Shown: positions 8,705-16,357, counted from the stretch's first letter. The stretch is DNA of 64,000 nt from Fibrobacter sp. UWH4 (GCF_900142475.1 NZ_FRAY01000003.1:310001-374000), one strand, 5' to 3'. Notes: generated by a model from the sequence alone, not told the origin. Program-made: numbers and translations.

Positions 8705-9252
8705 CACTTGACCTCGTAATATTCTCGAATGAGGGCAGCTTCGCTGGATTTATCCGGATGCAGGCTCAGGTTCAGGAAGGGAAAGCAGTTCTCGCTGACA
8801 AAACCGATACGGCAAGGGGCTCCGCTCACCTTGGCCAAATACAGCCTGGGCAAGAAAGCTTCTCCCAGATAAATACAGACCTGGGGGGCGAAATCCTTGA
8901 TTTTTTGTTCTAATTCAATGAAGGCAGGTTCGTCGTAACGGCATTCGAGGTCGCTGTAGTAGAGGGCTTTGGCGCGTTTGGCGGAAACGACTGCCTGTAG
9001 CGATTCGTGGGCGCAGAGTAACGCATTGTTAAAAAAGGCGTCAGGCATCGCGTGCATGAATGCGGCCGACTGTTCCATGTCTCGAGCCAAGAAAAGGAGC
9101 GTCTTGGGGTTTCCCTTGAGTGCTGCGGGAAAGTCAAATGCTCCGGAATCTTCGCCCGCTTTTTGCAGGAACCAGCGAAATAGAGATTCCTTGCCGCTGA
9201 ATCTCTTAAAAAAGTAACGAAAACAGTCTTTAAAATACGGGGACGGTTTCAC
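8704..9252 (-). CDS. Hypothetical protein resembling the N-terminal half of family 9 glycosyltransferases
   Basis: The 182-residue cytoplasmic protein has alternating strand-helix texture, a LLFLARDMEQSAAF segment and an APCRIGFVSENCFPFLNLSL segment. The latter is reminiscent of the N-terminal Rossmann half of heptosyltransferase-like (GT9) proteins. The C-terminal nucleotide-sugar half is absent, so it is either a short relative or a different fold. The start is GTG and lies close to the divergent RNase HI promoter, so the leader would be very short. Its stop overlaps the start of the PHP gene. The function is not assigned. Confidence 0.6.
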   Translation of the reverse strand: MKPSPYFKDCFRYFFKRFSGKESLFRWFLQKAGEDSGAFDFPAALKGNPKTLLFLARDMEQSAAFMHAMPDAFFNNALLCAHESLQAVVSAKRAKALYYSDLECRYDEPAFIELEQKIKDFAPQVCIYLGEAFLPRLYLAKVSGAPCRIGFVSENCFPFLNLSLHPDKSSEAALIREYYEVK

Positions 9253-9278
9253 GGGGAAAAATATACTAATTTTGGGGC

Positions 9279-9863
9279 ATGCCGAAACAAAAATTCTATG
9301 CGATTAAGACCCCAGATGAAAGTAAAATTGTGATGACCTGGGCGGAATGTGAAAAATTGACCCATGGTGTCAAGGGGGGGCTGTTTAAGTCGTTTGGCTC
9401 GAGGGCCGAAGCGGAGGCGTGGATTTCCGGGATGGAAGCTCCGGTACCTTCCGGATTGCGTGTGTTTGTGGATGGCTCCTTTTCTCCGGGGTTTGCAAAA
9501 TCGGGTTGGGCGTTCGTGGTGACCGAAAACGATGTGGAAATTGCACGCGGTTCGGGAATTACGGCTTTTGATGCGGAAAGCAGGAATATCGACGGCGAAG
9601 TGATGGCTTCTTACCAGGCGATGCGCTGGCTCGATTCGAACGACAAGACGGGGACCATCTGTCATGACTACGAAGGGATTGCCCGTTGGGCCAAGGGAGA
9701 ATGGCAGGCGAAGAGTAATATCGCAAAACGTTACGTGGCGGCGGCGAAACCTTATCTACATCGAGTCTCGTTCGAGAAGGTGGCCGCACATACGGGCGTC
9801 AAGTGGAACGAACTGGTGGACCAGTTGGCGAAAGACGCTATCGCCCGTGCAAGGAAAAAGTGA
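9279..9863 (+). CDS. rnhA: Ribonuclease HI with N-terminal viroplasmin-type hybrid-binding domain
   Basis: Residues 1-55 form the caulimovirus-viroplasmin/RNase H N-terminal hybrid-binding domain (KFYAIKTPDE, GVKGGLFKSFGSRAEAEAW). The rest is an RNase H1 catalytic domain with the four acidic ligands in FVDGS, DGEVMA, CHDYEGI and NELVDQLAKDA, and the conserved histidine in AAHTG. It removes the RNA strand of RNA:DNA hybrids, such as R-loops and primers. Length 194 is normal for this hybrid-binding subfamily. A TAATTTTG promoter-like element ends about 5 bp before the ATG, so the transcript may be nearly leaderless. Confidence 0.92.
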   Translation: MPKQKFYAIKTPDESKIVMTWAECEKLTHGVKGGLFKSFGSRAEAEAWISGMEAPVPSGLRVFVDGSFSPGFAKSGWAFVVTENDVEIARGSGITAFDAESRNIDGEVMASYQAMRWLDSNDKTGTICHDYEGIARWAKGEWQAKSNIAKRYVAAAKPYLHRVSFEKVAAHTGVKWNELVDQLAKDAIARARKK

Positions 9864-9918
9864 AACTTTGTATTGAGCTACTTGGACACAAATTTTTAAG
9901 TTGTCAAAAATTTACATT

Positions 9919-9942
9919 CTTTTGCAAACAGTTGTTTGCAAA
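9919..9942. promoter_or_regulatory. Perfect 24-bp palindrome (operator-like)
   Basis: Two 11-bp arms (TTTTGCAAACA and its exact complement) flank a 2-bp centre. The palindrome covers the upstream TTTG region expected for the TACATTTG promoter element at 9960-9967. It looks like a dimeric repressor site controlling the transcript at about 9972-10067. Confidence 0.55.
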
Positions 9943-9959
9943 AATGCGGACAACTTTGC

Positions 9960-10067
9960 CTACATTTGATTTTGCCGGCGAACGTCGGCAGAATACATCA
10001 ATCACTTGATGGCATTCTTTCAGTTAGGGAGTCCCGCCAATTCCTGGGTGCCGGCGGGGCTCTTTTT
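9960..10067 (+). ncRNA. Candidate small RNA of about 95 nt
   Basis: A TACATTTG element at 9960-9967 is followed by three hairpins: 9973-9988 (GCCGGCG/CGTCGGC), 9995-10010 (CATCAA/TTGATG), and a strong 10-bp terminator stem (10028-10061) with six T. No credible ORF lies in it. It sits between convergent rnhA and the U32 peptidase gene, and the terminator's T-run faces only the plus strand. Transcription has not been observed. It could alternatively be an extended 3' UTR of rnhA. Confidence 0.45.
10028..10067 (+). terminator. Rho-independent terminator
   Basis: The GAGTCCCGCC/GGCGGGGCTC stem has ten base pairs, including one G-T, and is followed by TTTTTT. It ends transcription from rnhA or the candidate small RNA before the convergent U32 gene. 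Confidence 0.8.
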
Positions 10068-10071
10068 TGAA

Positions 10072-12681
10072 TTATTTTTTGCGGTCCTGCCAGGTGCTCT
10101 CATTGAAAAGCTGCCCTTCAGAAAGGCCGTATTTTTCTTGGATGCCCGCTTCGCGGATTGCATCTTCGATAGTGATTTTGCCCTGGATGGCCTGCGTGTA
10201 AATGAGCACCTTGCGGCGCACGGTTTCTGCGTCTTCGGTGAGCATTTCGAGGCGGAAGTGGTTTACTCCTGCGCTGCGGAGACGGGGGAGCAGCTTTAAT
10301 GCGGATTGAGGCTTGCCTACAAAGAGCGTATTGCGGCATTCTGCATCGCTCTGCAAGAAATGGCGTTCGCCCTTGTGGTCCAGAATTTCCACCCAGTGCT
10401 TAGTGCAAATCTTGCCACATTCGGGGAAGCGACGGCCCGTGGTGAGGGCTCGGGCGAAGGCGCAATATTCCGAATGGAAGGCGGGCATGTACTGGTGCAA
10501 GGTGAGCTCGAGGCGCGTTCCGTCGATGTTTTCGAGCAGGTCAAAGAGCTGCGTGCTGTTGAGGTCCCACGAAGGGTGGAGTGTCGAAAGATCTTGTGAA
10601 AGGAGCCAGTCGTAGCTTGCGCTATTGGCGGCGTTCAGGCTGTAGTCGCCCGTAAGAGGAATGCCGCTTTCCTTGAGGATAGAGAGCGCGCCGAGGTTAC
10701 GCACCAGCGCAAAGTCCGGGGCCAGACGAAGGATATTCTTGAGGTAATGGCTTTCGCCCGGCTTGTGGATGCGGAGCGTCGCCATGCCCGCCTTGAAGCC
10801 GAGTTCGCGGATTTGCTGCAGGGAATCGTCGTATTTGACTCCCCAGTCGAAGTCCATGATGACACGGTCGATGGCGAGGCCTTCGAGGGCGGCGATTTGA
10901 TCCGGATTGCGGACGAGCACGCTGATAATCGGATGCGTTGTGCCGCCGGCGGAAGATATACCGCTGGCGGTTGGTGCGCCATTGGTAGAGACTCCGGATT
11001 TAAATTTGGCGCGGGTCTCGTCCAAGAACTTTTTGCCAGTCTCGGCGCTCGGGTTCAATGGTTTCCATTCGGTGCGCTTTTCGTCGAGTTTTTCGATGGC
11101 GGCCTGGCGGAGCGTACGGAGAATCTTCCCGGGGATGAACGCGTCGCGGTCCACTTGAATGTCGAGGTGCTTTAACTGGTAGGCGGTCGAACTTAAGGCC
11201 GAAAGTTCTTTTTGCGCGAGTTCGCGGATAGCCTTGTCCGCTTCGTTTTTGCTGCGATTCTCACTGTTGCGCGCCGCTTCGAGTATAAAATCGGCCTCGA
11301 CTTCGACGGCGTTTTTCGGTGTGTCGTATACGGACAATTTGAGTGCTTCGCCGATTTTACCCGAAAGTGTCATGGTGACCGGCAGGCGCACGAGTTGTTC
11401 GCGGTCCGTAAAAGTCTTGCGCAGTTCGCGTTCAAGCGCAGGGGAGTCGTTGCGGTAAACTTGCATGCCCACGGCAATCTGGCGGGTGTCGAATTCACGC
11501 CCGAATTCAAGCTTTAGGAGCTTGGGGTCGCCGCGCTTTGCATGCGGTAAATGGGTGACTTGCGCGGCGTAGAGGCGACTTCCGACACTTATACCGAGGG
11601 ATGCATTTTCGAACAGGATGCCATCCCCTGGGCGCGGAAACATTCTCGAAGATCCCGAGCTTGCCGAAGGGGCGATATCGGAGATTGCGCTGTCGAGACC
11701 GACAATTATTTGCCCACGGTCGACCTTTACAACTGTACCGAGGAAAAGGCCGTGGTGGTTACTGAACGTGCCGTCGACGAGTTCCTGGTGGTTGTCTCCT
11801 TCCAAAAATCCGGTGGTCAGCCCGCGGCTGAAAAGCACTTCGAGTGGCTCCATGTCCTTTGCTTCGAGGCTTGTTCCGTTCAATGCCTTGCGGTAGGCTC
11901 GTGAAACGGCTGCCACGTATTCGGGGCTCTTGAGGCGTCCTTCAACCTTGAGAGAATCAACACCGATTTCTTCCAGTTCTTTGAGCTTCGGAAGGGCGCA
12001 TAAGTCATGGGGGCTGAAGAGGTACTGTGCATCTGTTTCGCGATATTCCTTGCCGTCAACAAAGATACGGTAGGGAAGTCTGCAACTCTGGGCACACTGG
12101 CCGCGGTTCGCGCTGCGGCCGCCGAAGTTCTCGCTGGTCAGGCACTGGCCCGAGTAGCTTACGCAAAGCGCCCCGTGAATGAATACTTCAAGTTCGAGGT
12201 CTGTCGCAGCCTTGATGCTGGCGATTTCCTTGAGCGAAAGTTCGCGAGCGAGTACCGCTCGGTTGAAACCGATGGATTTGACGGCGTTCACGCTCTCGGC
12301 GCTGGCTAGCGTCATCTGTGTGCTTGCGTGGATTTCCTGATTCGGGCAAATGGCCCGGATGAGTCTCGCCAGCCCTATGTCTTGAATAATGAACGCGTCC
12401 GGCTCCAGGGAAATCAGTTTTTCAAGGAATTCGGGCAGTTCCTGCAGTTCTCGTTCAAAAACAAGGACGTTCATTGCGAGAAAGGTCCGTACCCCGCGGA
12501 TACGTGCGTAGCGAATCATGTCGCGGACATCTTCAAACGAAAAGTCTTCGGTGCGGCCCCGGGCATTCCAATGAGGAACTCCGAAATATACGGCATCTGC
12601 GCCGTTGTTGACGGCCGCTTCGAGCATTTCTCGCGTGCCCACGGGCAGCAGAAGTTCCGGCAAGCAATTCCTTGAATCCAT
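10072..12681 (-). CDS. U32 family peptidase-like protein (RlhA/YdcP type)
   Basis: An 869-residue cytoplasmic protein. The N-terminal U32 core has ELLLPVGTREMLEAAVNNGADAVYFG, HASTQMTL, and the cysteine-rich signature IHGALCVSYSGQCL...GGRSANRGQCAQSCRLPY near residues 165-205. A DUF3656-like middle region and a second U32-like C-terminal segment (ending in CGKICTKHW...) follow. Members with this architecture include RlhA, which hydroxylates 23S rRNA C2501 using prephenate and an iron-sulfur cluster. The cysteines needed for a cluster are present. The true substrate here is inferred from the family. The gene is preceded by the hairpin repeat at 12714 and the tmRNA gene. Confidence 0.85.
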   Translation of the reverse strand: MDSRNCLPELLLPVGTREMLEAAVNNGADAVYFGVPHWNARGRTEDFSFEDVRDMIRYARIRGVRTFLAMNVLVFERELQELPEFLEKLISLEPDAFIIQDIGLARLIRAICPNQEIHASTQMTLASAESVNAVKSIGFNRAVLARELSLKEIASIKAATDLELEVFIHGALCVSYSGQCLTSENFGGRSANRGQCAQSCRLPYRIFVDGKEYRETDAQYLFSPHDLCALPKLKELEEIGVDSLKVEGRLKSPEYVAAVSRAYRKALNGTSLEAKDMEPLEVLFSRGLTTGFLEGDNHQELVDGTFSNHHGLFLGTVVKVDRGQIIVGLDSAISDIAPSASSGSSRMFPRPGDGILFENASLGISVGSRLYAAQVTHLPHAKRGDPKLLKLEFGREFDTRQIAVGMQVYRNDSPALERELRKTFTDREQLVRLPVTMTLSGKIGEALKLSVYDTPKNAVEVEADFILEAARNSENRSKNEADKAIRELAQKELSALSSTAYQLKHLDIQVDRDAFIPGKILRTLRQAAIEKLDEKRTEWKPLNPSAETGKKFLDETRAKFKSGVSTNGAPTASGISSAGGTTHPIISVLVRNPDQIAALEGLAIDRVIMDFDWGVKYDDSLQQIRELGFKAGMATLRIHKPGESHYLKNILRLAPDFALVRNLGALSILKESGIPLTGDYSLNAANSASYDWLLSQDLSTLHPSWDLNSTQLFDLLENIDGTRLELTLHQYMPAFHSEYCAFARALTTGRRFPECGKICTKHWVEILDHKGERHFLQSDAECRNTLFVGKPQSALKLLPRLRSAGVNHFRLEMLTEDAETVRRKVLIYTQAIQGKITIEDAIREAGIQEKYGLSEGQLFNESTWQDRKK

Positions 12682-12713
12682 AGAACCAAAGATAAAAAAA
12701 GAGTGTGCCGCCG

Positions 12714-12757
12714 GTGAGCCATGAACGACTCGTATTGACGAGTCGTGTAGGCGAGAG
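12714..12757. repeat. Partial copy of the 140-bp hairpin repeat
   Basis: GTGAGCC, a GACTCGT/ACGAGTC hairpin, then GTGTAGGCGA. It matches the first ~45 bp of the long repeats at 16391-16533 and, inverted, 20465-20605, with changes confined largely to the loop. Confidence 0.7.
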
Positions 12758-12813
12758 AACCTGCATCAGTGTAAGGTATAAGCGGATTTTAGCCGGTCCG
12801 GTCTTTTAATAAC

Positions 12814-12855
12814 ATAAAGTAAAAGGGAGCTCACTAAGAGTTCCCTTTTACTTTA
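12814..12855 (-). terminator. Terminator hairpin of the tmRNA gene
   Basis: Inverted arms of about 15 bp (ATAAAGTAAAAGGGA and its complement) begin at the last base of the tmRNA gene. On the minus strand they lead into a TTATTAAAAG stretch. The extended perfect stem immediately after the mature 3' end suggests termination plus 3' processing. Confidence 0.7.
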
Positions 12856-13212
12856 TGGAGGTGAGGGGAGTCGAACCCCTGTCCAAAATCACGTCCATGC
12901 ACGTTCCTACAAGCGTTCCCTTCGTACTTAAGTTCTCGTCTGATCTACGCCCAAGAAGGTCGGCGCGGACTTTGACCAGCCTAGTGAATCTCGGACTCTA
13001 GCCCCAGGCATGCGAGAATCCTATCCCATATTGCGTCCGGACGTACACCCCGATGGGAGCGGAATGAGGCCCGGCGTTGCCGTTAATTAGGCAGCGAGTG
13101 CGTAGTTTTCGTCAGCACTTATTTTTTTTCAGACTTTTTTACGAGTGCCCTCGTCTGAGACCTCGGCTTGCAACTAACACTTCGGTAACCCTGTCGAAAC
13201 CAAAGCACCCCC
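12856..13212 (-). ncRNA. ssrA: tmRNA (SsrA)
   Basis: tmRNA rescues ribosomes stalled on truncated mRNAs and tags the peptide for proteolysis. The 5' GGGGGTG pairs with 3' CACCTCC (one G-U) to make the alanine-type acceptor stem, followed by the A discriminator; CCA is not encoded. The T-arm GGACAGGGGTTCGACTCCCC is at the 3' end and the 5' GGTTTCGACAGGG segment is present. The tag reading frame decodes as ADENYALAA followed by TAA (about 13082-13112). Length is about 357 nt. Two partial copies of the 5' end lie upstream. Confidence 0.95.
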
Positions 13213-13243
13213 ATTTTTTCACTTAAGGTGCTTTGGGTTCGAC
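13194..13243. repeat. Inverted repeat across the tmRNA 5' end
   Basis: The first ~16 nt of the tmRNA 5' end recur in inverted orientation 25 bp away: CCAAAGCACC at 13199-13210 against GGTGCTTTGG at 13227-13236, with flanking TCGAA/TTCGA. This could form a hairpin just upstream of, or at, the tmRNA start, and marks rearrangement of this region. Confidence 0.65.
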
Positions 13244-13250
13244 CTGTCGA

Positions 13251-13345
13251 CTAAATGCGAGCGGGCGAGCATTTAGGCCCTTAAGCTCACGAAGTGAGCG
13301 CAAGGCCCGAAGGGCAAAATTGCTGCGAATAGCAGGAATTTTGGC
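13251..13345. repeat. Four-hairpin element A inside a tmRNA 5'-end copy
   Basis: A ~95-bp element of four hairpins: TAAATGC/GCATTTA, CTCAC-GAA-GTGAG, CCC-GAA-GGG, and CTGC-GAATA-GCAG within an AAAATT/AATTTT stem. It is flanked by CCTGTCGA and AAACCAGAGCACCCCC, which rejoin to the tmRNA 5' end if the element is removed. A TATATTTG promoter element (minus strand, 13379-13386) precedes the copy. It aligns end to end with element B. Confidence 0.7.
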
Positions 13346-13440
13346 AAACCAGAGCACCCCCAGTAACTGAGGTATATGCAAATATACAAAGATCAATGGA
13401 ATTTGTAAAGTAACTAGTTTAGTTGAGACTGCCCCATCGA

Positions 13441-13536
13441 TTAAACGCGACCAAGGGGAGCGTTTAAGCCTTTGAGAACGCAAAGCGTTCGAAAAGCCCG
13501 AAGGGTGAGAATAACGCGAATAGCGTTATTCGAAGC
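13441..13536. repeat. Four-hairpin element B inside a second tmRNA 5'-end copy
   Basis: A 96-bp element collinear with element A. Its stems differ but still pair: TAAACGC/GCGTTTA, GAACGC/GCGTTC, CCC/GGG, and GAATAACGC/GCGTTATTC. The loops GAA and GAATA are kept. It splits another tmRNA-5'-like sequence (GCCCCATCGA | AAACCAAAGCAC) at the same point. A minus-strand TATATTTG (13570-13577) and TTGACA lie just upstream. Confidence 0.7.
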
Positions 13537-13625
13537 AAACCAAAGCACGTCGGTGCTTACTGTTTATATCAAATATAAAAAATAATTGTCAAATGGGAAG
13601 AGGACTATTTTCTATATTTAATCCT

Positions 13626-13850
13626 ATGAAGAATCTTATTACTTTATCTGCAATCTTGTTGACTGCCGTATTCATTTTTTCACTTTCTGCTTGTGCCGAT
13701 GAAGCAGCCGAGGCCGAAATGAATCGCCTTAAAGCCGAAAATGCGGTGCTCCAGGGTCAGGTAGATTCGTTGCAGAAAAACCTGGATTCTCTGACCGCCT
13801 ATGGCGATTCGGTCAAAAAATCGCTCGAAAAGCTCGATATGCACCTCTAA
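13626..13850 (+). CDS. Small Lpp-like coiled-coil lipoprotein
   Basis: A 74-residue protein: MKN start, hydrophobic signal, and a lipobox FSLSAC with Cys near residue 24. A heptad-repeat coiled coil follows (MNRLKAENAVLQGQVDSLQ and KNLDSLTAYGDSVKKSL). Size and layout resemble Braun-type or other short trimeric outer-membrane lipoproteins, although the C-terminal Lys for peptidoglycan linkage is absent (it ends MHL). The start at 13626 is preferred to the upstream in-frame ATG because it gives a compact lipoprotein signal. Confidence 0.8.
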   Translation: MKNLITLSAILLTAVFIFSLSACADEAAEAEMNRLKAENAVLQGQVDSLQKNLDSLTAYGDSVKKSLEKLDMHL

Positions 13851-14181
13851 CCGCCCTAGGTAGTTCAGAAGCCGGAATTCTGATTTCAGAACTGATTTGG
13901 CTAAAAAGACGAAATTTTCAGCTCTAACAATTCTGAATTCTGAACTCCGAAATCCGAATTTTCTTATATTTGCGCCCGTGGCTCACCATGGTCTGCTGCC
14001 GCGGCAGCGACCCCTTAATGTTTCGCTGGCCCAATTTGCCCGAAACCTTATCGCCGTCAAGCCTCTCAGGAGGCGCTAGTAAGATGGCTTTAAGCACACA
14101 CAAACACGAACCAGCCACACCGCCTGCGGGTTTATTTCCAGCCTGCACCTGCGGTCAACCCTTACTTATGAGGTGCCCCGA
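13851..14181 (+). other. Degenerate repeats, promoter and a long structured leader
   Basis: 13860-13960 is a degenerate AATTCTGAA/TCCGAA-type repeat. A TATATTTG element lies at 13965-13972. The following ~200 nt, up to the GAGG ribosome site before 14182, are GC-rich with strong hairpins: GCTGCC/GGCAGC near 14000, GCCTC-TCAG-GAGGC near 14065, and AAGCC/GGCTT enclosing the second. No credible ORF is present. It could be a regulatory leader or an independent structured RNA; no known riboswitch was recognised. Confidence 0.5.
13965..13972 (+). promoter_or_regulatory. TATATTTG promoter element
   Basis: Exact match to the TAnnTTTG -7 element of Bacteroidota-type housekeeping promoters. It would start transcription at about 13978, giving a 200-nt leader for the 14182 gene. 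Confidence 0.55.
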
Positions 14182-14820
14182 ATGGAATACATCGCACTCG
14201 CACTCTCACTCGTTGCAGTGATTCTGTGCATCGTTATCCTCACGAAGGTTAACAAGCTCCTTACCATGCTTCGTACCCCGATTTTCAAGAAGCTCACCCC
14301 GGACATGAACTTGAAGCCGGCTTCCCGTCGCCCGATCAGCGCTCAGGAAATGGCTCAGCGCGGTGAACGCAAGGAAAATCGCCAGAACAACAATGGCAAG
14401 GACCGTCCTGCTAAGGAAAATCGCGACAACCGCGCTGCTGACAAACAGCAGCAGCCTGCTCGCGACCGTAATGAACAGCGTGACCGTGGCAACCGCCGCG
14501 ATCGTCGCGACCGCCGCGAAGGCCGCCGCGAACAGAACGTTGAAGCTCAGAACGTAGCTGCCGAAGCCCAGGCTCCCGCAGCTGCTCTCGCCGTCGAAGC
14601 AGCCCCGGCCGCCGCTCCTGAAGCCCGCCGCCCGCTCGCTCCGCGTATTCCGGTTGAAACTCCGGCCGCTCCTGCCGTTGAAGCCCCGGTTGCTGCTCCT
14701 GCAGCACCTGCCGCTGAACCCGCAGTCGAAGCCGTCGAAACCACCTTCGATCCGTCCAAGGTCCGCTACGGCCGCCGCAACGTGATCAAGAAGGCTCCGG
14801 AACTCGCCGACGAAGACTAA
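14182..14820 (+). CDS. Single-pass membrane protein with disordered Arg- then Ala/Pro-rich tail
   Basis: A 212-residue protein. One N-terminal membrane helix (about residues 4-24) is followed by a very Arg/Asp/Asn/Gln-rich low-complexity segment (about 55-125), an Ala/Pro/Glu-rich segment (about 125-190) and a basic-acidic C-terminus with RYGRRNVIKK. The start at 14182 is preferred over GTG 14173 because GAGGTG lies about 8 nt upstream. Function is unknown. The R/D/N-rich tail is reminiscent of RNA-binding or condensate-forming tails, but this is only compositional. A ~200-nt structured leader precedes it and a strong terminator follows. Confidence 0.75.
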   Translation: MEYIALALSLVAVILCIVILTKVNKLLTMLRTPIFKKLTPDMNLKPASRRPISAQEMAQRGERKENRQNNNGKDRPAKENRDNRAADKQQQPARDRNEQRDRGNRRDRRDRREGRREQNVEAQNVAAEAQAPAAALAVEAAPAAAPEARRPLAPRIPVETPAAPAVEAPVAAPAAPAAEPAVEAVETTFDPSKVRYGRRNVIKKAPELADED

Positions 14821-14849
14821 TTGAGCACGCGCTAGCGCGAAATTGAAAG

Positions 14850-14884
14850 CCTCCGGTCATCGACCGGAGGTTTTCGTTTTTTTC
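14850..14884 (+). terminator. Rho-independent terminator
   Basis: CCTCCGGTC/GACCGGAGG stem with a 3-nt loop, then TTTTCGTTTTTTT. Confidence 0.88.
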
Positions 14885-14935
14885 AAAGCGAACAAAAAAA
14901 TCCCAGATTCTTACCGAGGGATTTTTAATTTATAT

Positions 14936-14960
14936 AAAAAGTCCCCGCGCTGGCGGGGAC
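14936..14960 (-). terminator. Terminator of rpiA
   Basis: GTCCCCGC/GCGGGGAC stem with a 4-nt loop, followed on the minus strand by TTTTT. It lies about 70 bp after the rpiA stop. Confidence 0.82.
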
Positions 14961-15031
14961 CGATTCTGTTATTCTCGACCCTGGAGCGTGTAGCGCGATA
15001 GGGGAGGGAATCCAGTGCAGCTTCCTGTCGC

Positions 15032-15721
15032 CTAGAATTCCACGAGGCCCTTTTCGGCGTCGGCGAGAATCACCTTGGTCGCCATGCCCACGAACAGGCC
15101 GTGACCGACGATTCCCACGATGTGTTCCAGGTCGCGGGCGAGCTTGTCGGCGTCTTCGATAATGCCGAACTTGGCGTCTGCAATCAGGTTGCCCGAGTCG
15201 CTAATCACCGGGCCGTCCTTACCGGGAGCACCCATGCGCACCTTGAGGTCGCCGCCCAGCTTCTTCACGCGTTCGGTCACCACGGCGATAGCGCCCGGAA
15301 TGATTTCCAGCGGTACCGCGAACTTTTCGCCGAGCTTGTTCACCTTCTTGCCGCTGTCCGCGATAATCACGTAGTTGTCCGTCATCGAGGCCACAATCTT
15401 TTCGAGCAGGTGGGCAGCCCCGCGGCCCTTGATCAAATTGCGCTGGTCGTCGATTTCGTCGGCACCGTCAATCACCATGTCAAGGTGGCTCACTTCGCCC
15501 ATTTCCTTGAGCGGAATGCCGAGGTTACGGCACTGCAGCGTGGTGCTCCAGCTCGTGCTCACGCCAACCACATGCAGGCCTTCGGTCTTGATGCGCTCGG
15601 CAAGGCGGTTCACCATGTGGGCGGCGGTGCTACCCGTTCCAAGACCCACGGTCATGCCGTCCTTGATCATATCTGCCGCGCGTACGCCTGCAGCCTTCTT
15701 GAGTTCGTCCATCGATGCCAT
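15032..15721 (-). CDS. rpiA: Ribose-5-phosphate isomerase A
   Basis: Interconverts ribose 5-phosphate and ribulose 5-phosphate in the pentose phosphate pathway. The 229-residue protein has the family motifs in order: GLGTGSTAAHMV near residue 26, DGADEIDD near 85, KGRGAAHLLEK near 96 (catalytic Glu), DSGKKV near 120, and KFAVPLEIIPGA near 132. Starts at 15730 and 15712 are also possible. ATG 15721 forms a TAATG overlap with the stop of the upstream slyD, indicating translational coupling. The pairing of a central-metabolism enzyme with a peptidyl-prolyl isomerase is probably only operonic. Confidence 0.93.
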   Translation of the reverse strand: MASMDELKKAAGVRAADMIKDGMTVGLGTGSTAAHMVNRLAERIKTEGLHVVGVSTSWSTTLQCRNLGIPLKEMGEVSHLDMVIDGADEIDDQRNLIKGRGAAHLLEKIVASMTDNYVIIADSGKKVNKLGEKFAVPLEIIPGAIAVVTERVKKLGGDLKVRMGAPGKDGPVISDSGNLIADAKFGIIEDADKLARDLEHIVGIVGHGLFVGMATKVILADAEKGLVEF

Positions 15722-16350
15722 TAGCGCCATCTCCTGTTGTGGTTGTTGTCGTCAAAATCTTCGCCGTCGGCCCCATCGAAGCCGTCGTCAAAATGGTCAA
15801 AATCTTCTTCGCGGTCGGGGTAGCCGGTTTCGAGCTCGGTAAAACTCGGCTGCTCGATGGCGACCACCGTCACGTCGAAAGTCAGGTCCTTGCCCGCAAA
15901 GGGGTGGTTCCCGTCCACGACCACCGTGTCCTTCTTGATTTCCTTGATCGTGTAAATCCCGTCGGATTCTTCGTCGTCGTCCAGGTTCAGCCCGTCCACG
16001 AACTCGTCTGCCGTCTCCGGTAGCTGGAATTCGCGCACGTCCTCGTCCATGTACATCTCGAGTTCCATTCCGAGCCAGATTTCGCCCACCTCGCGGAGTT
16101 CGTCCTTCGGGACCTCCATCACCAAGTCGGGACGGTAGGGGCCGTAGCCCTGTTCAAACGGAATATCGACAGAAAAACTTTCATTCAAGTGACGGCCTTC
16201 CAGCGCGTCTTCAAGCCCCGGAATAATGTTGTTCGCCCCGTGAATGTACACGAACGGGTAGCTCGCGGGCACTTCTTCGAGAATCTTTCCGGTGCGTTCC
16301 TTCAAGGAATAGGCAATGCTGACCTTCAGCTTGTCTTGAATCATTTCCAT
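15721..16350 (-). CDS. slyD: FKBP-type peptidyl-prolyl isomerase, SlyD-like
   Basis: The N-terminal FKBP domain has YSLKERTGKILEE, GANNIIPGLEDALEG, and an insert-in-flap region, as in SlyD. The C-terminus is strongly acidic and ends in a His/Asn/Arg tail (EDFDDNNHNRRWR), as in metal-binding SlyD tails but much poorer in His/Cys. It folds proline-limited proteins in the cytoplasm. A longer frame to 16449 exists. However, a minus-strand TATATTTG at 16358-16365 sits just 7 bp before ATG 16350, so the extension is untranscribed repeat sequence. The message is nearly leaderless. Confidence 0.9.
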   Translation of the reverse strand: MEMIQDKLKVSIAYSLKERTGKILEEVPASYPFVYIHGANNIIPGLEDALEGRHLNESFSVDIPFEQGYGPYRPDLVMEVPKDELREVGEIWLGMELEMYMDEDVREFQLPETADEFVDGLNLDDDEESDGIYTIKEIKKDTVVVDGNHPFAGKDLTFDVTVVAIEQPSFTELETGYPDREEDFDHFDDGFDGADGEDFDDNNHNRRWR

Positions 16351-16357
16351 ACGCGCC

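Larger units (their letters stand above)
13213..13625. other. Gene-free region upstream of tmRNA
   Basis: Holds two degenerate copies of the tmRNA 5' end with their own minus-strand promoter-like elements, each split by a hairpin element (described separately), and then the short upstream region of the small lipoprotein gene. No coding frame is credible. Confidence 0.7.

Noticed and set aside
13965..14181. RNase P, SRP or 6S RNA
   Set aside because: None of the conserved core sequences of RNase P or SRP RNA could be found on either strand, and the 6S pattern could not be established. Kept only as an unassigned structured leader.
14411..14759. Minus-strand frames opposite the Ala/Arg-rich membrane protein
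   Set aside because: Low-complexity shadows of an Ala/Pro-rich gene.
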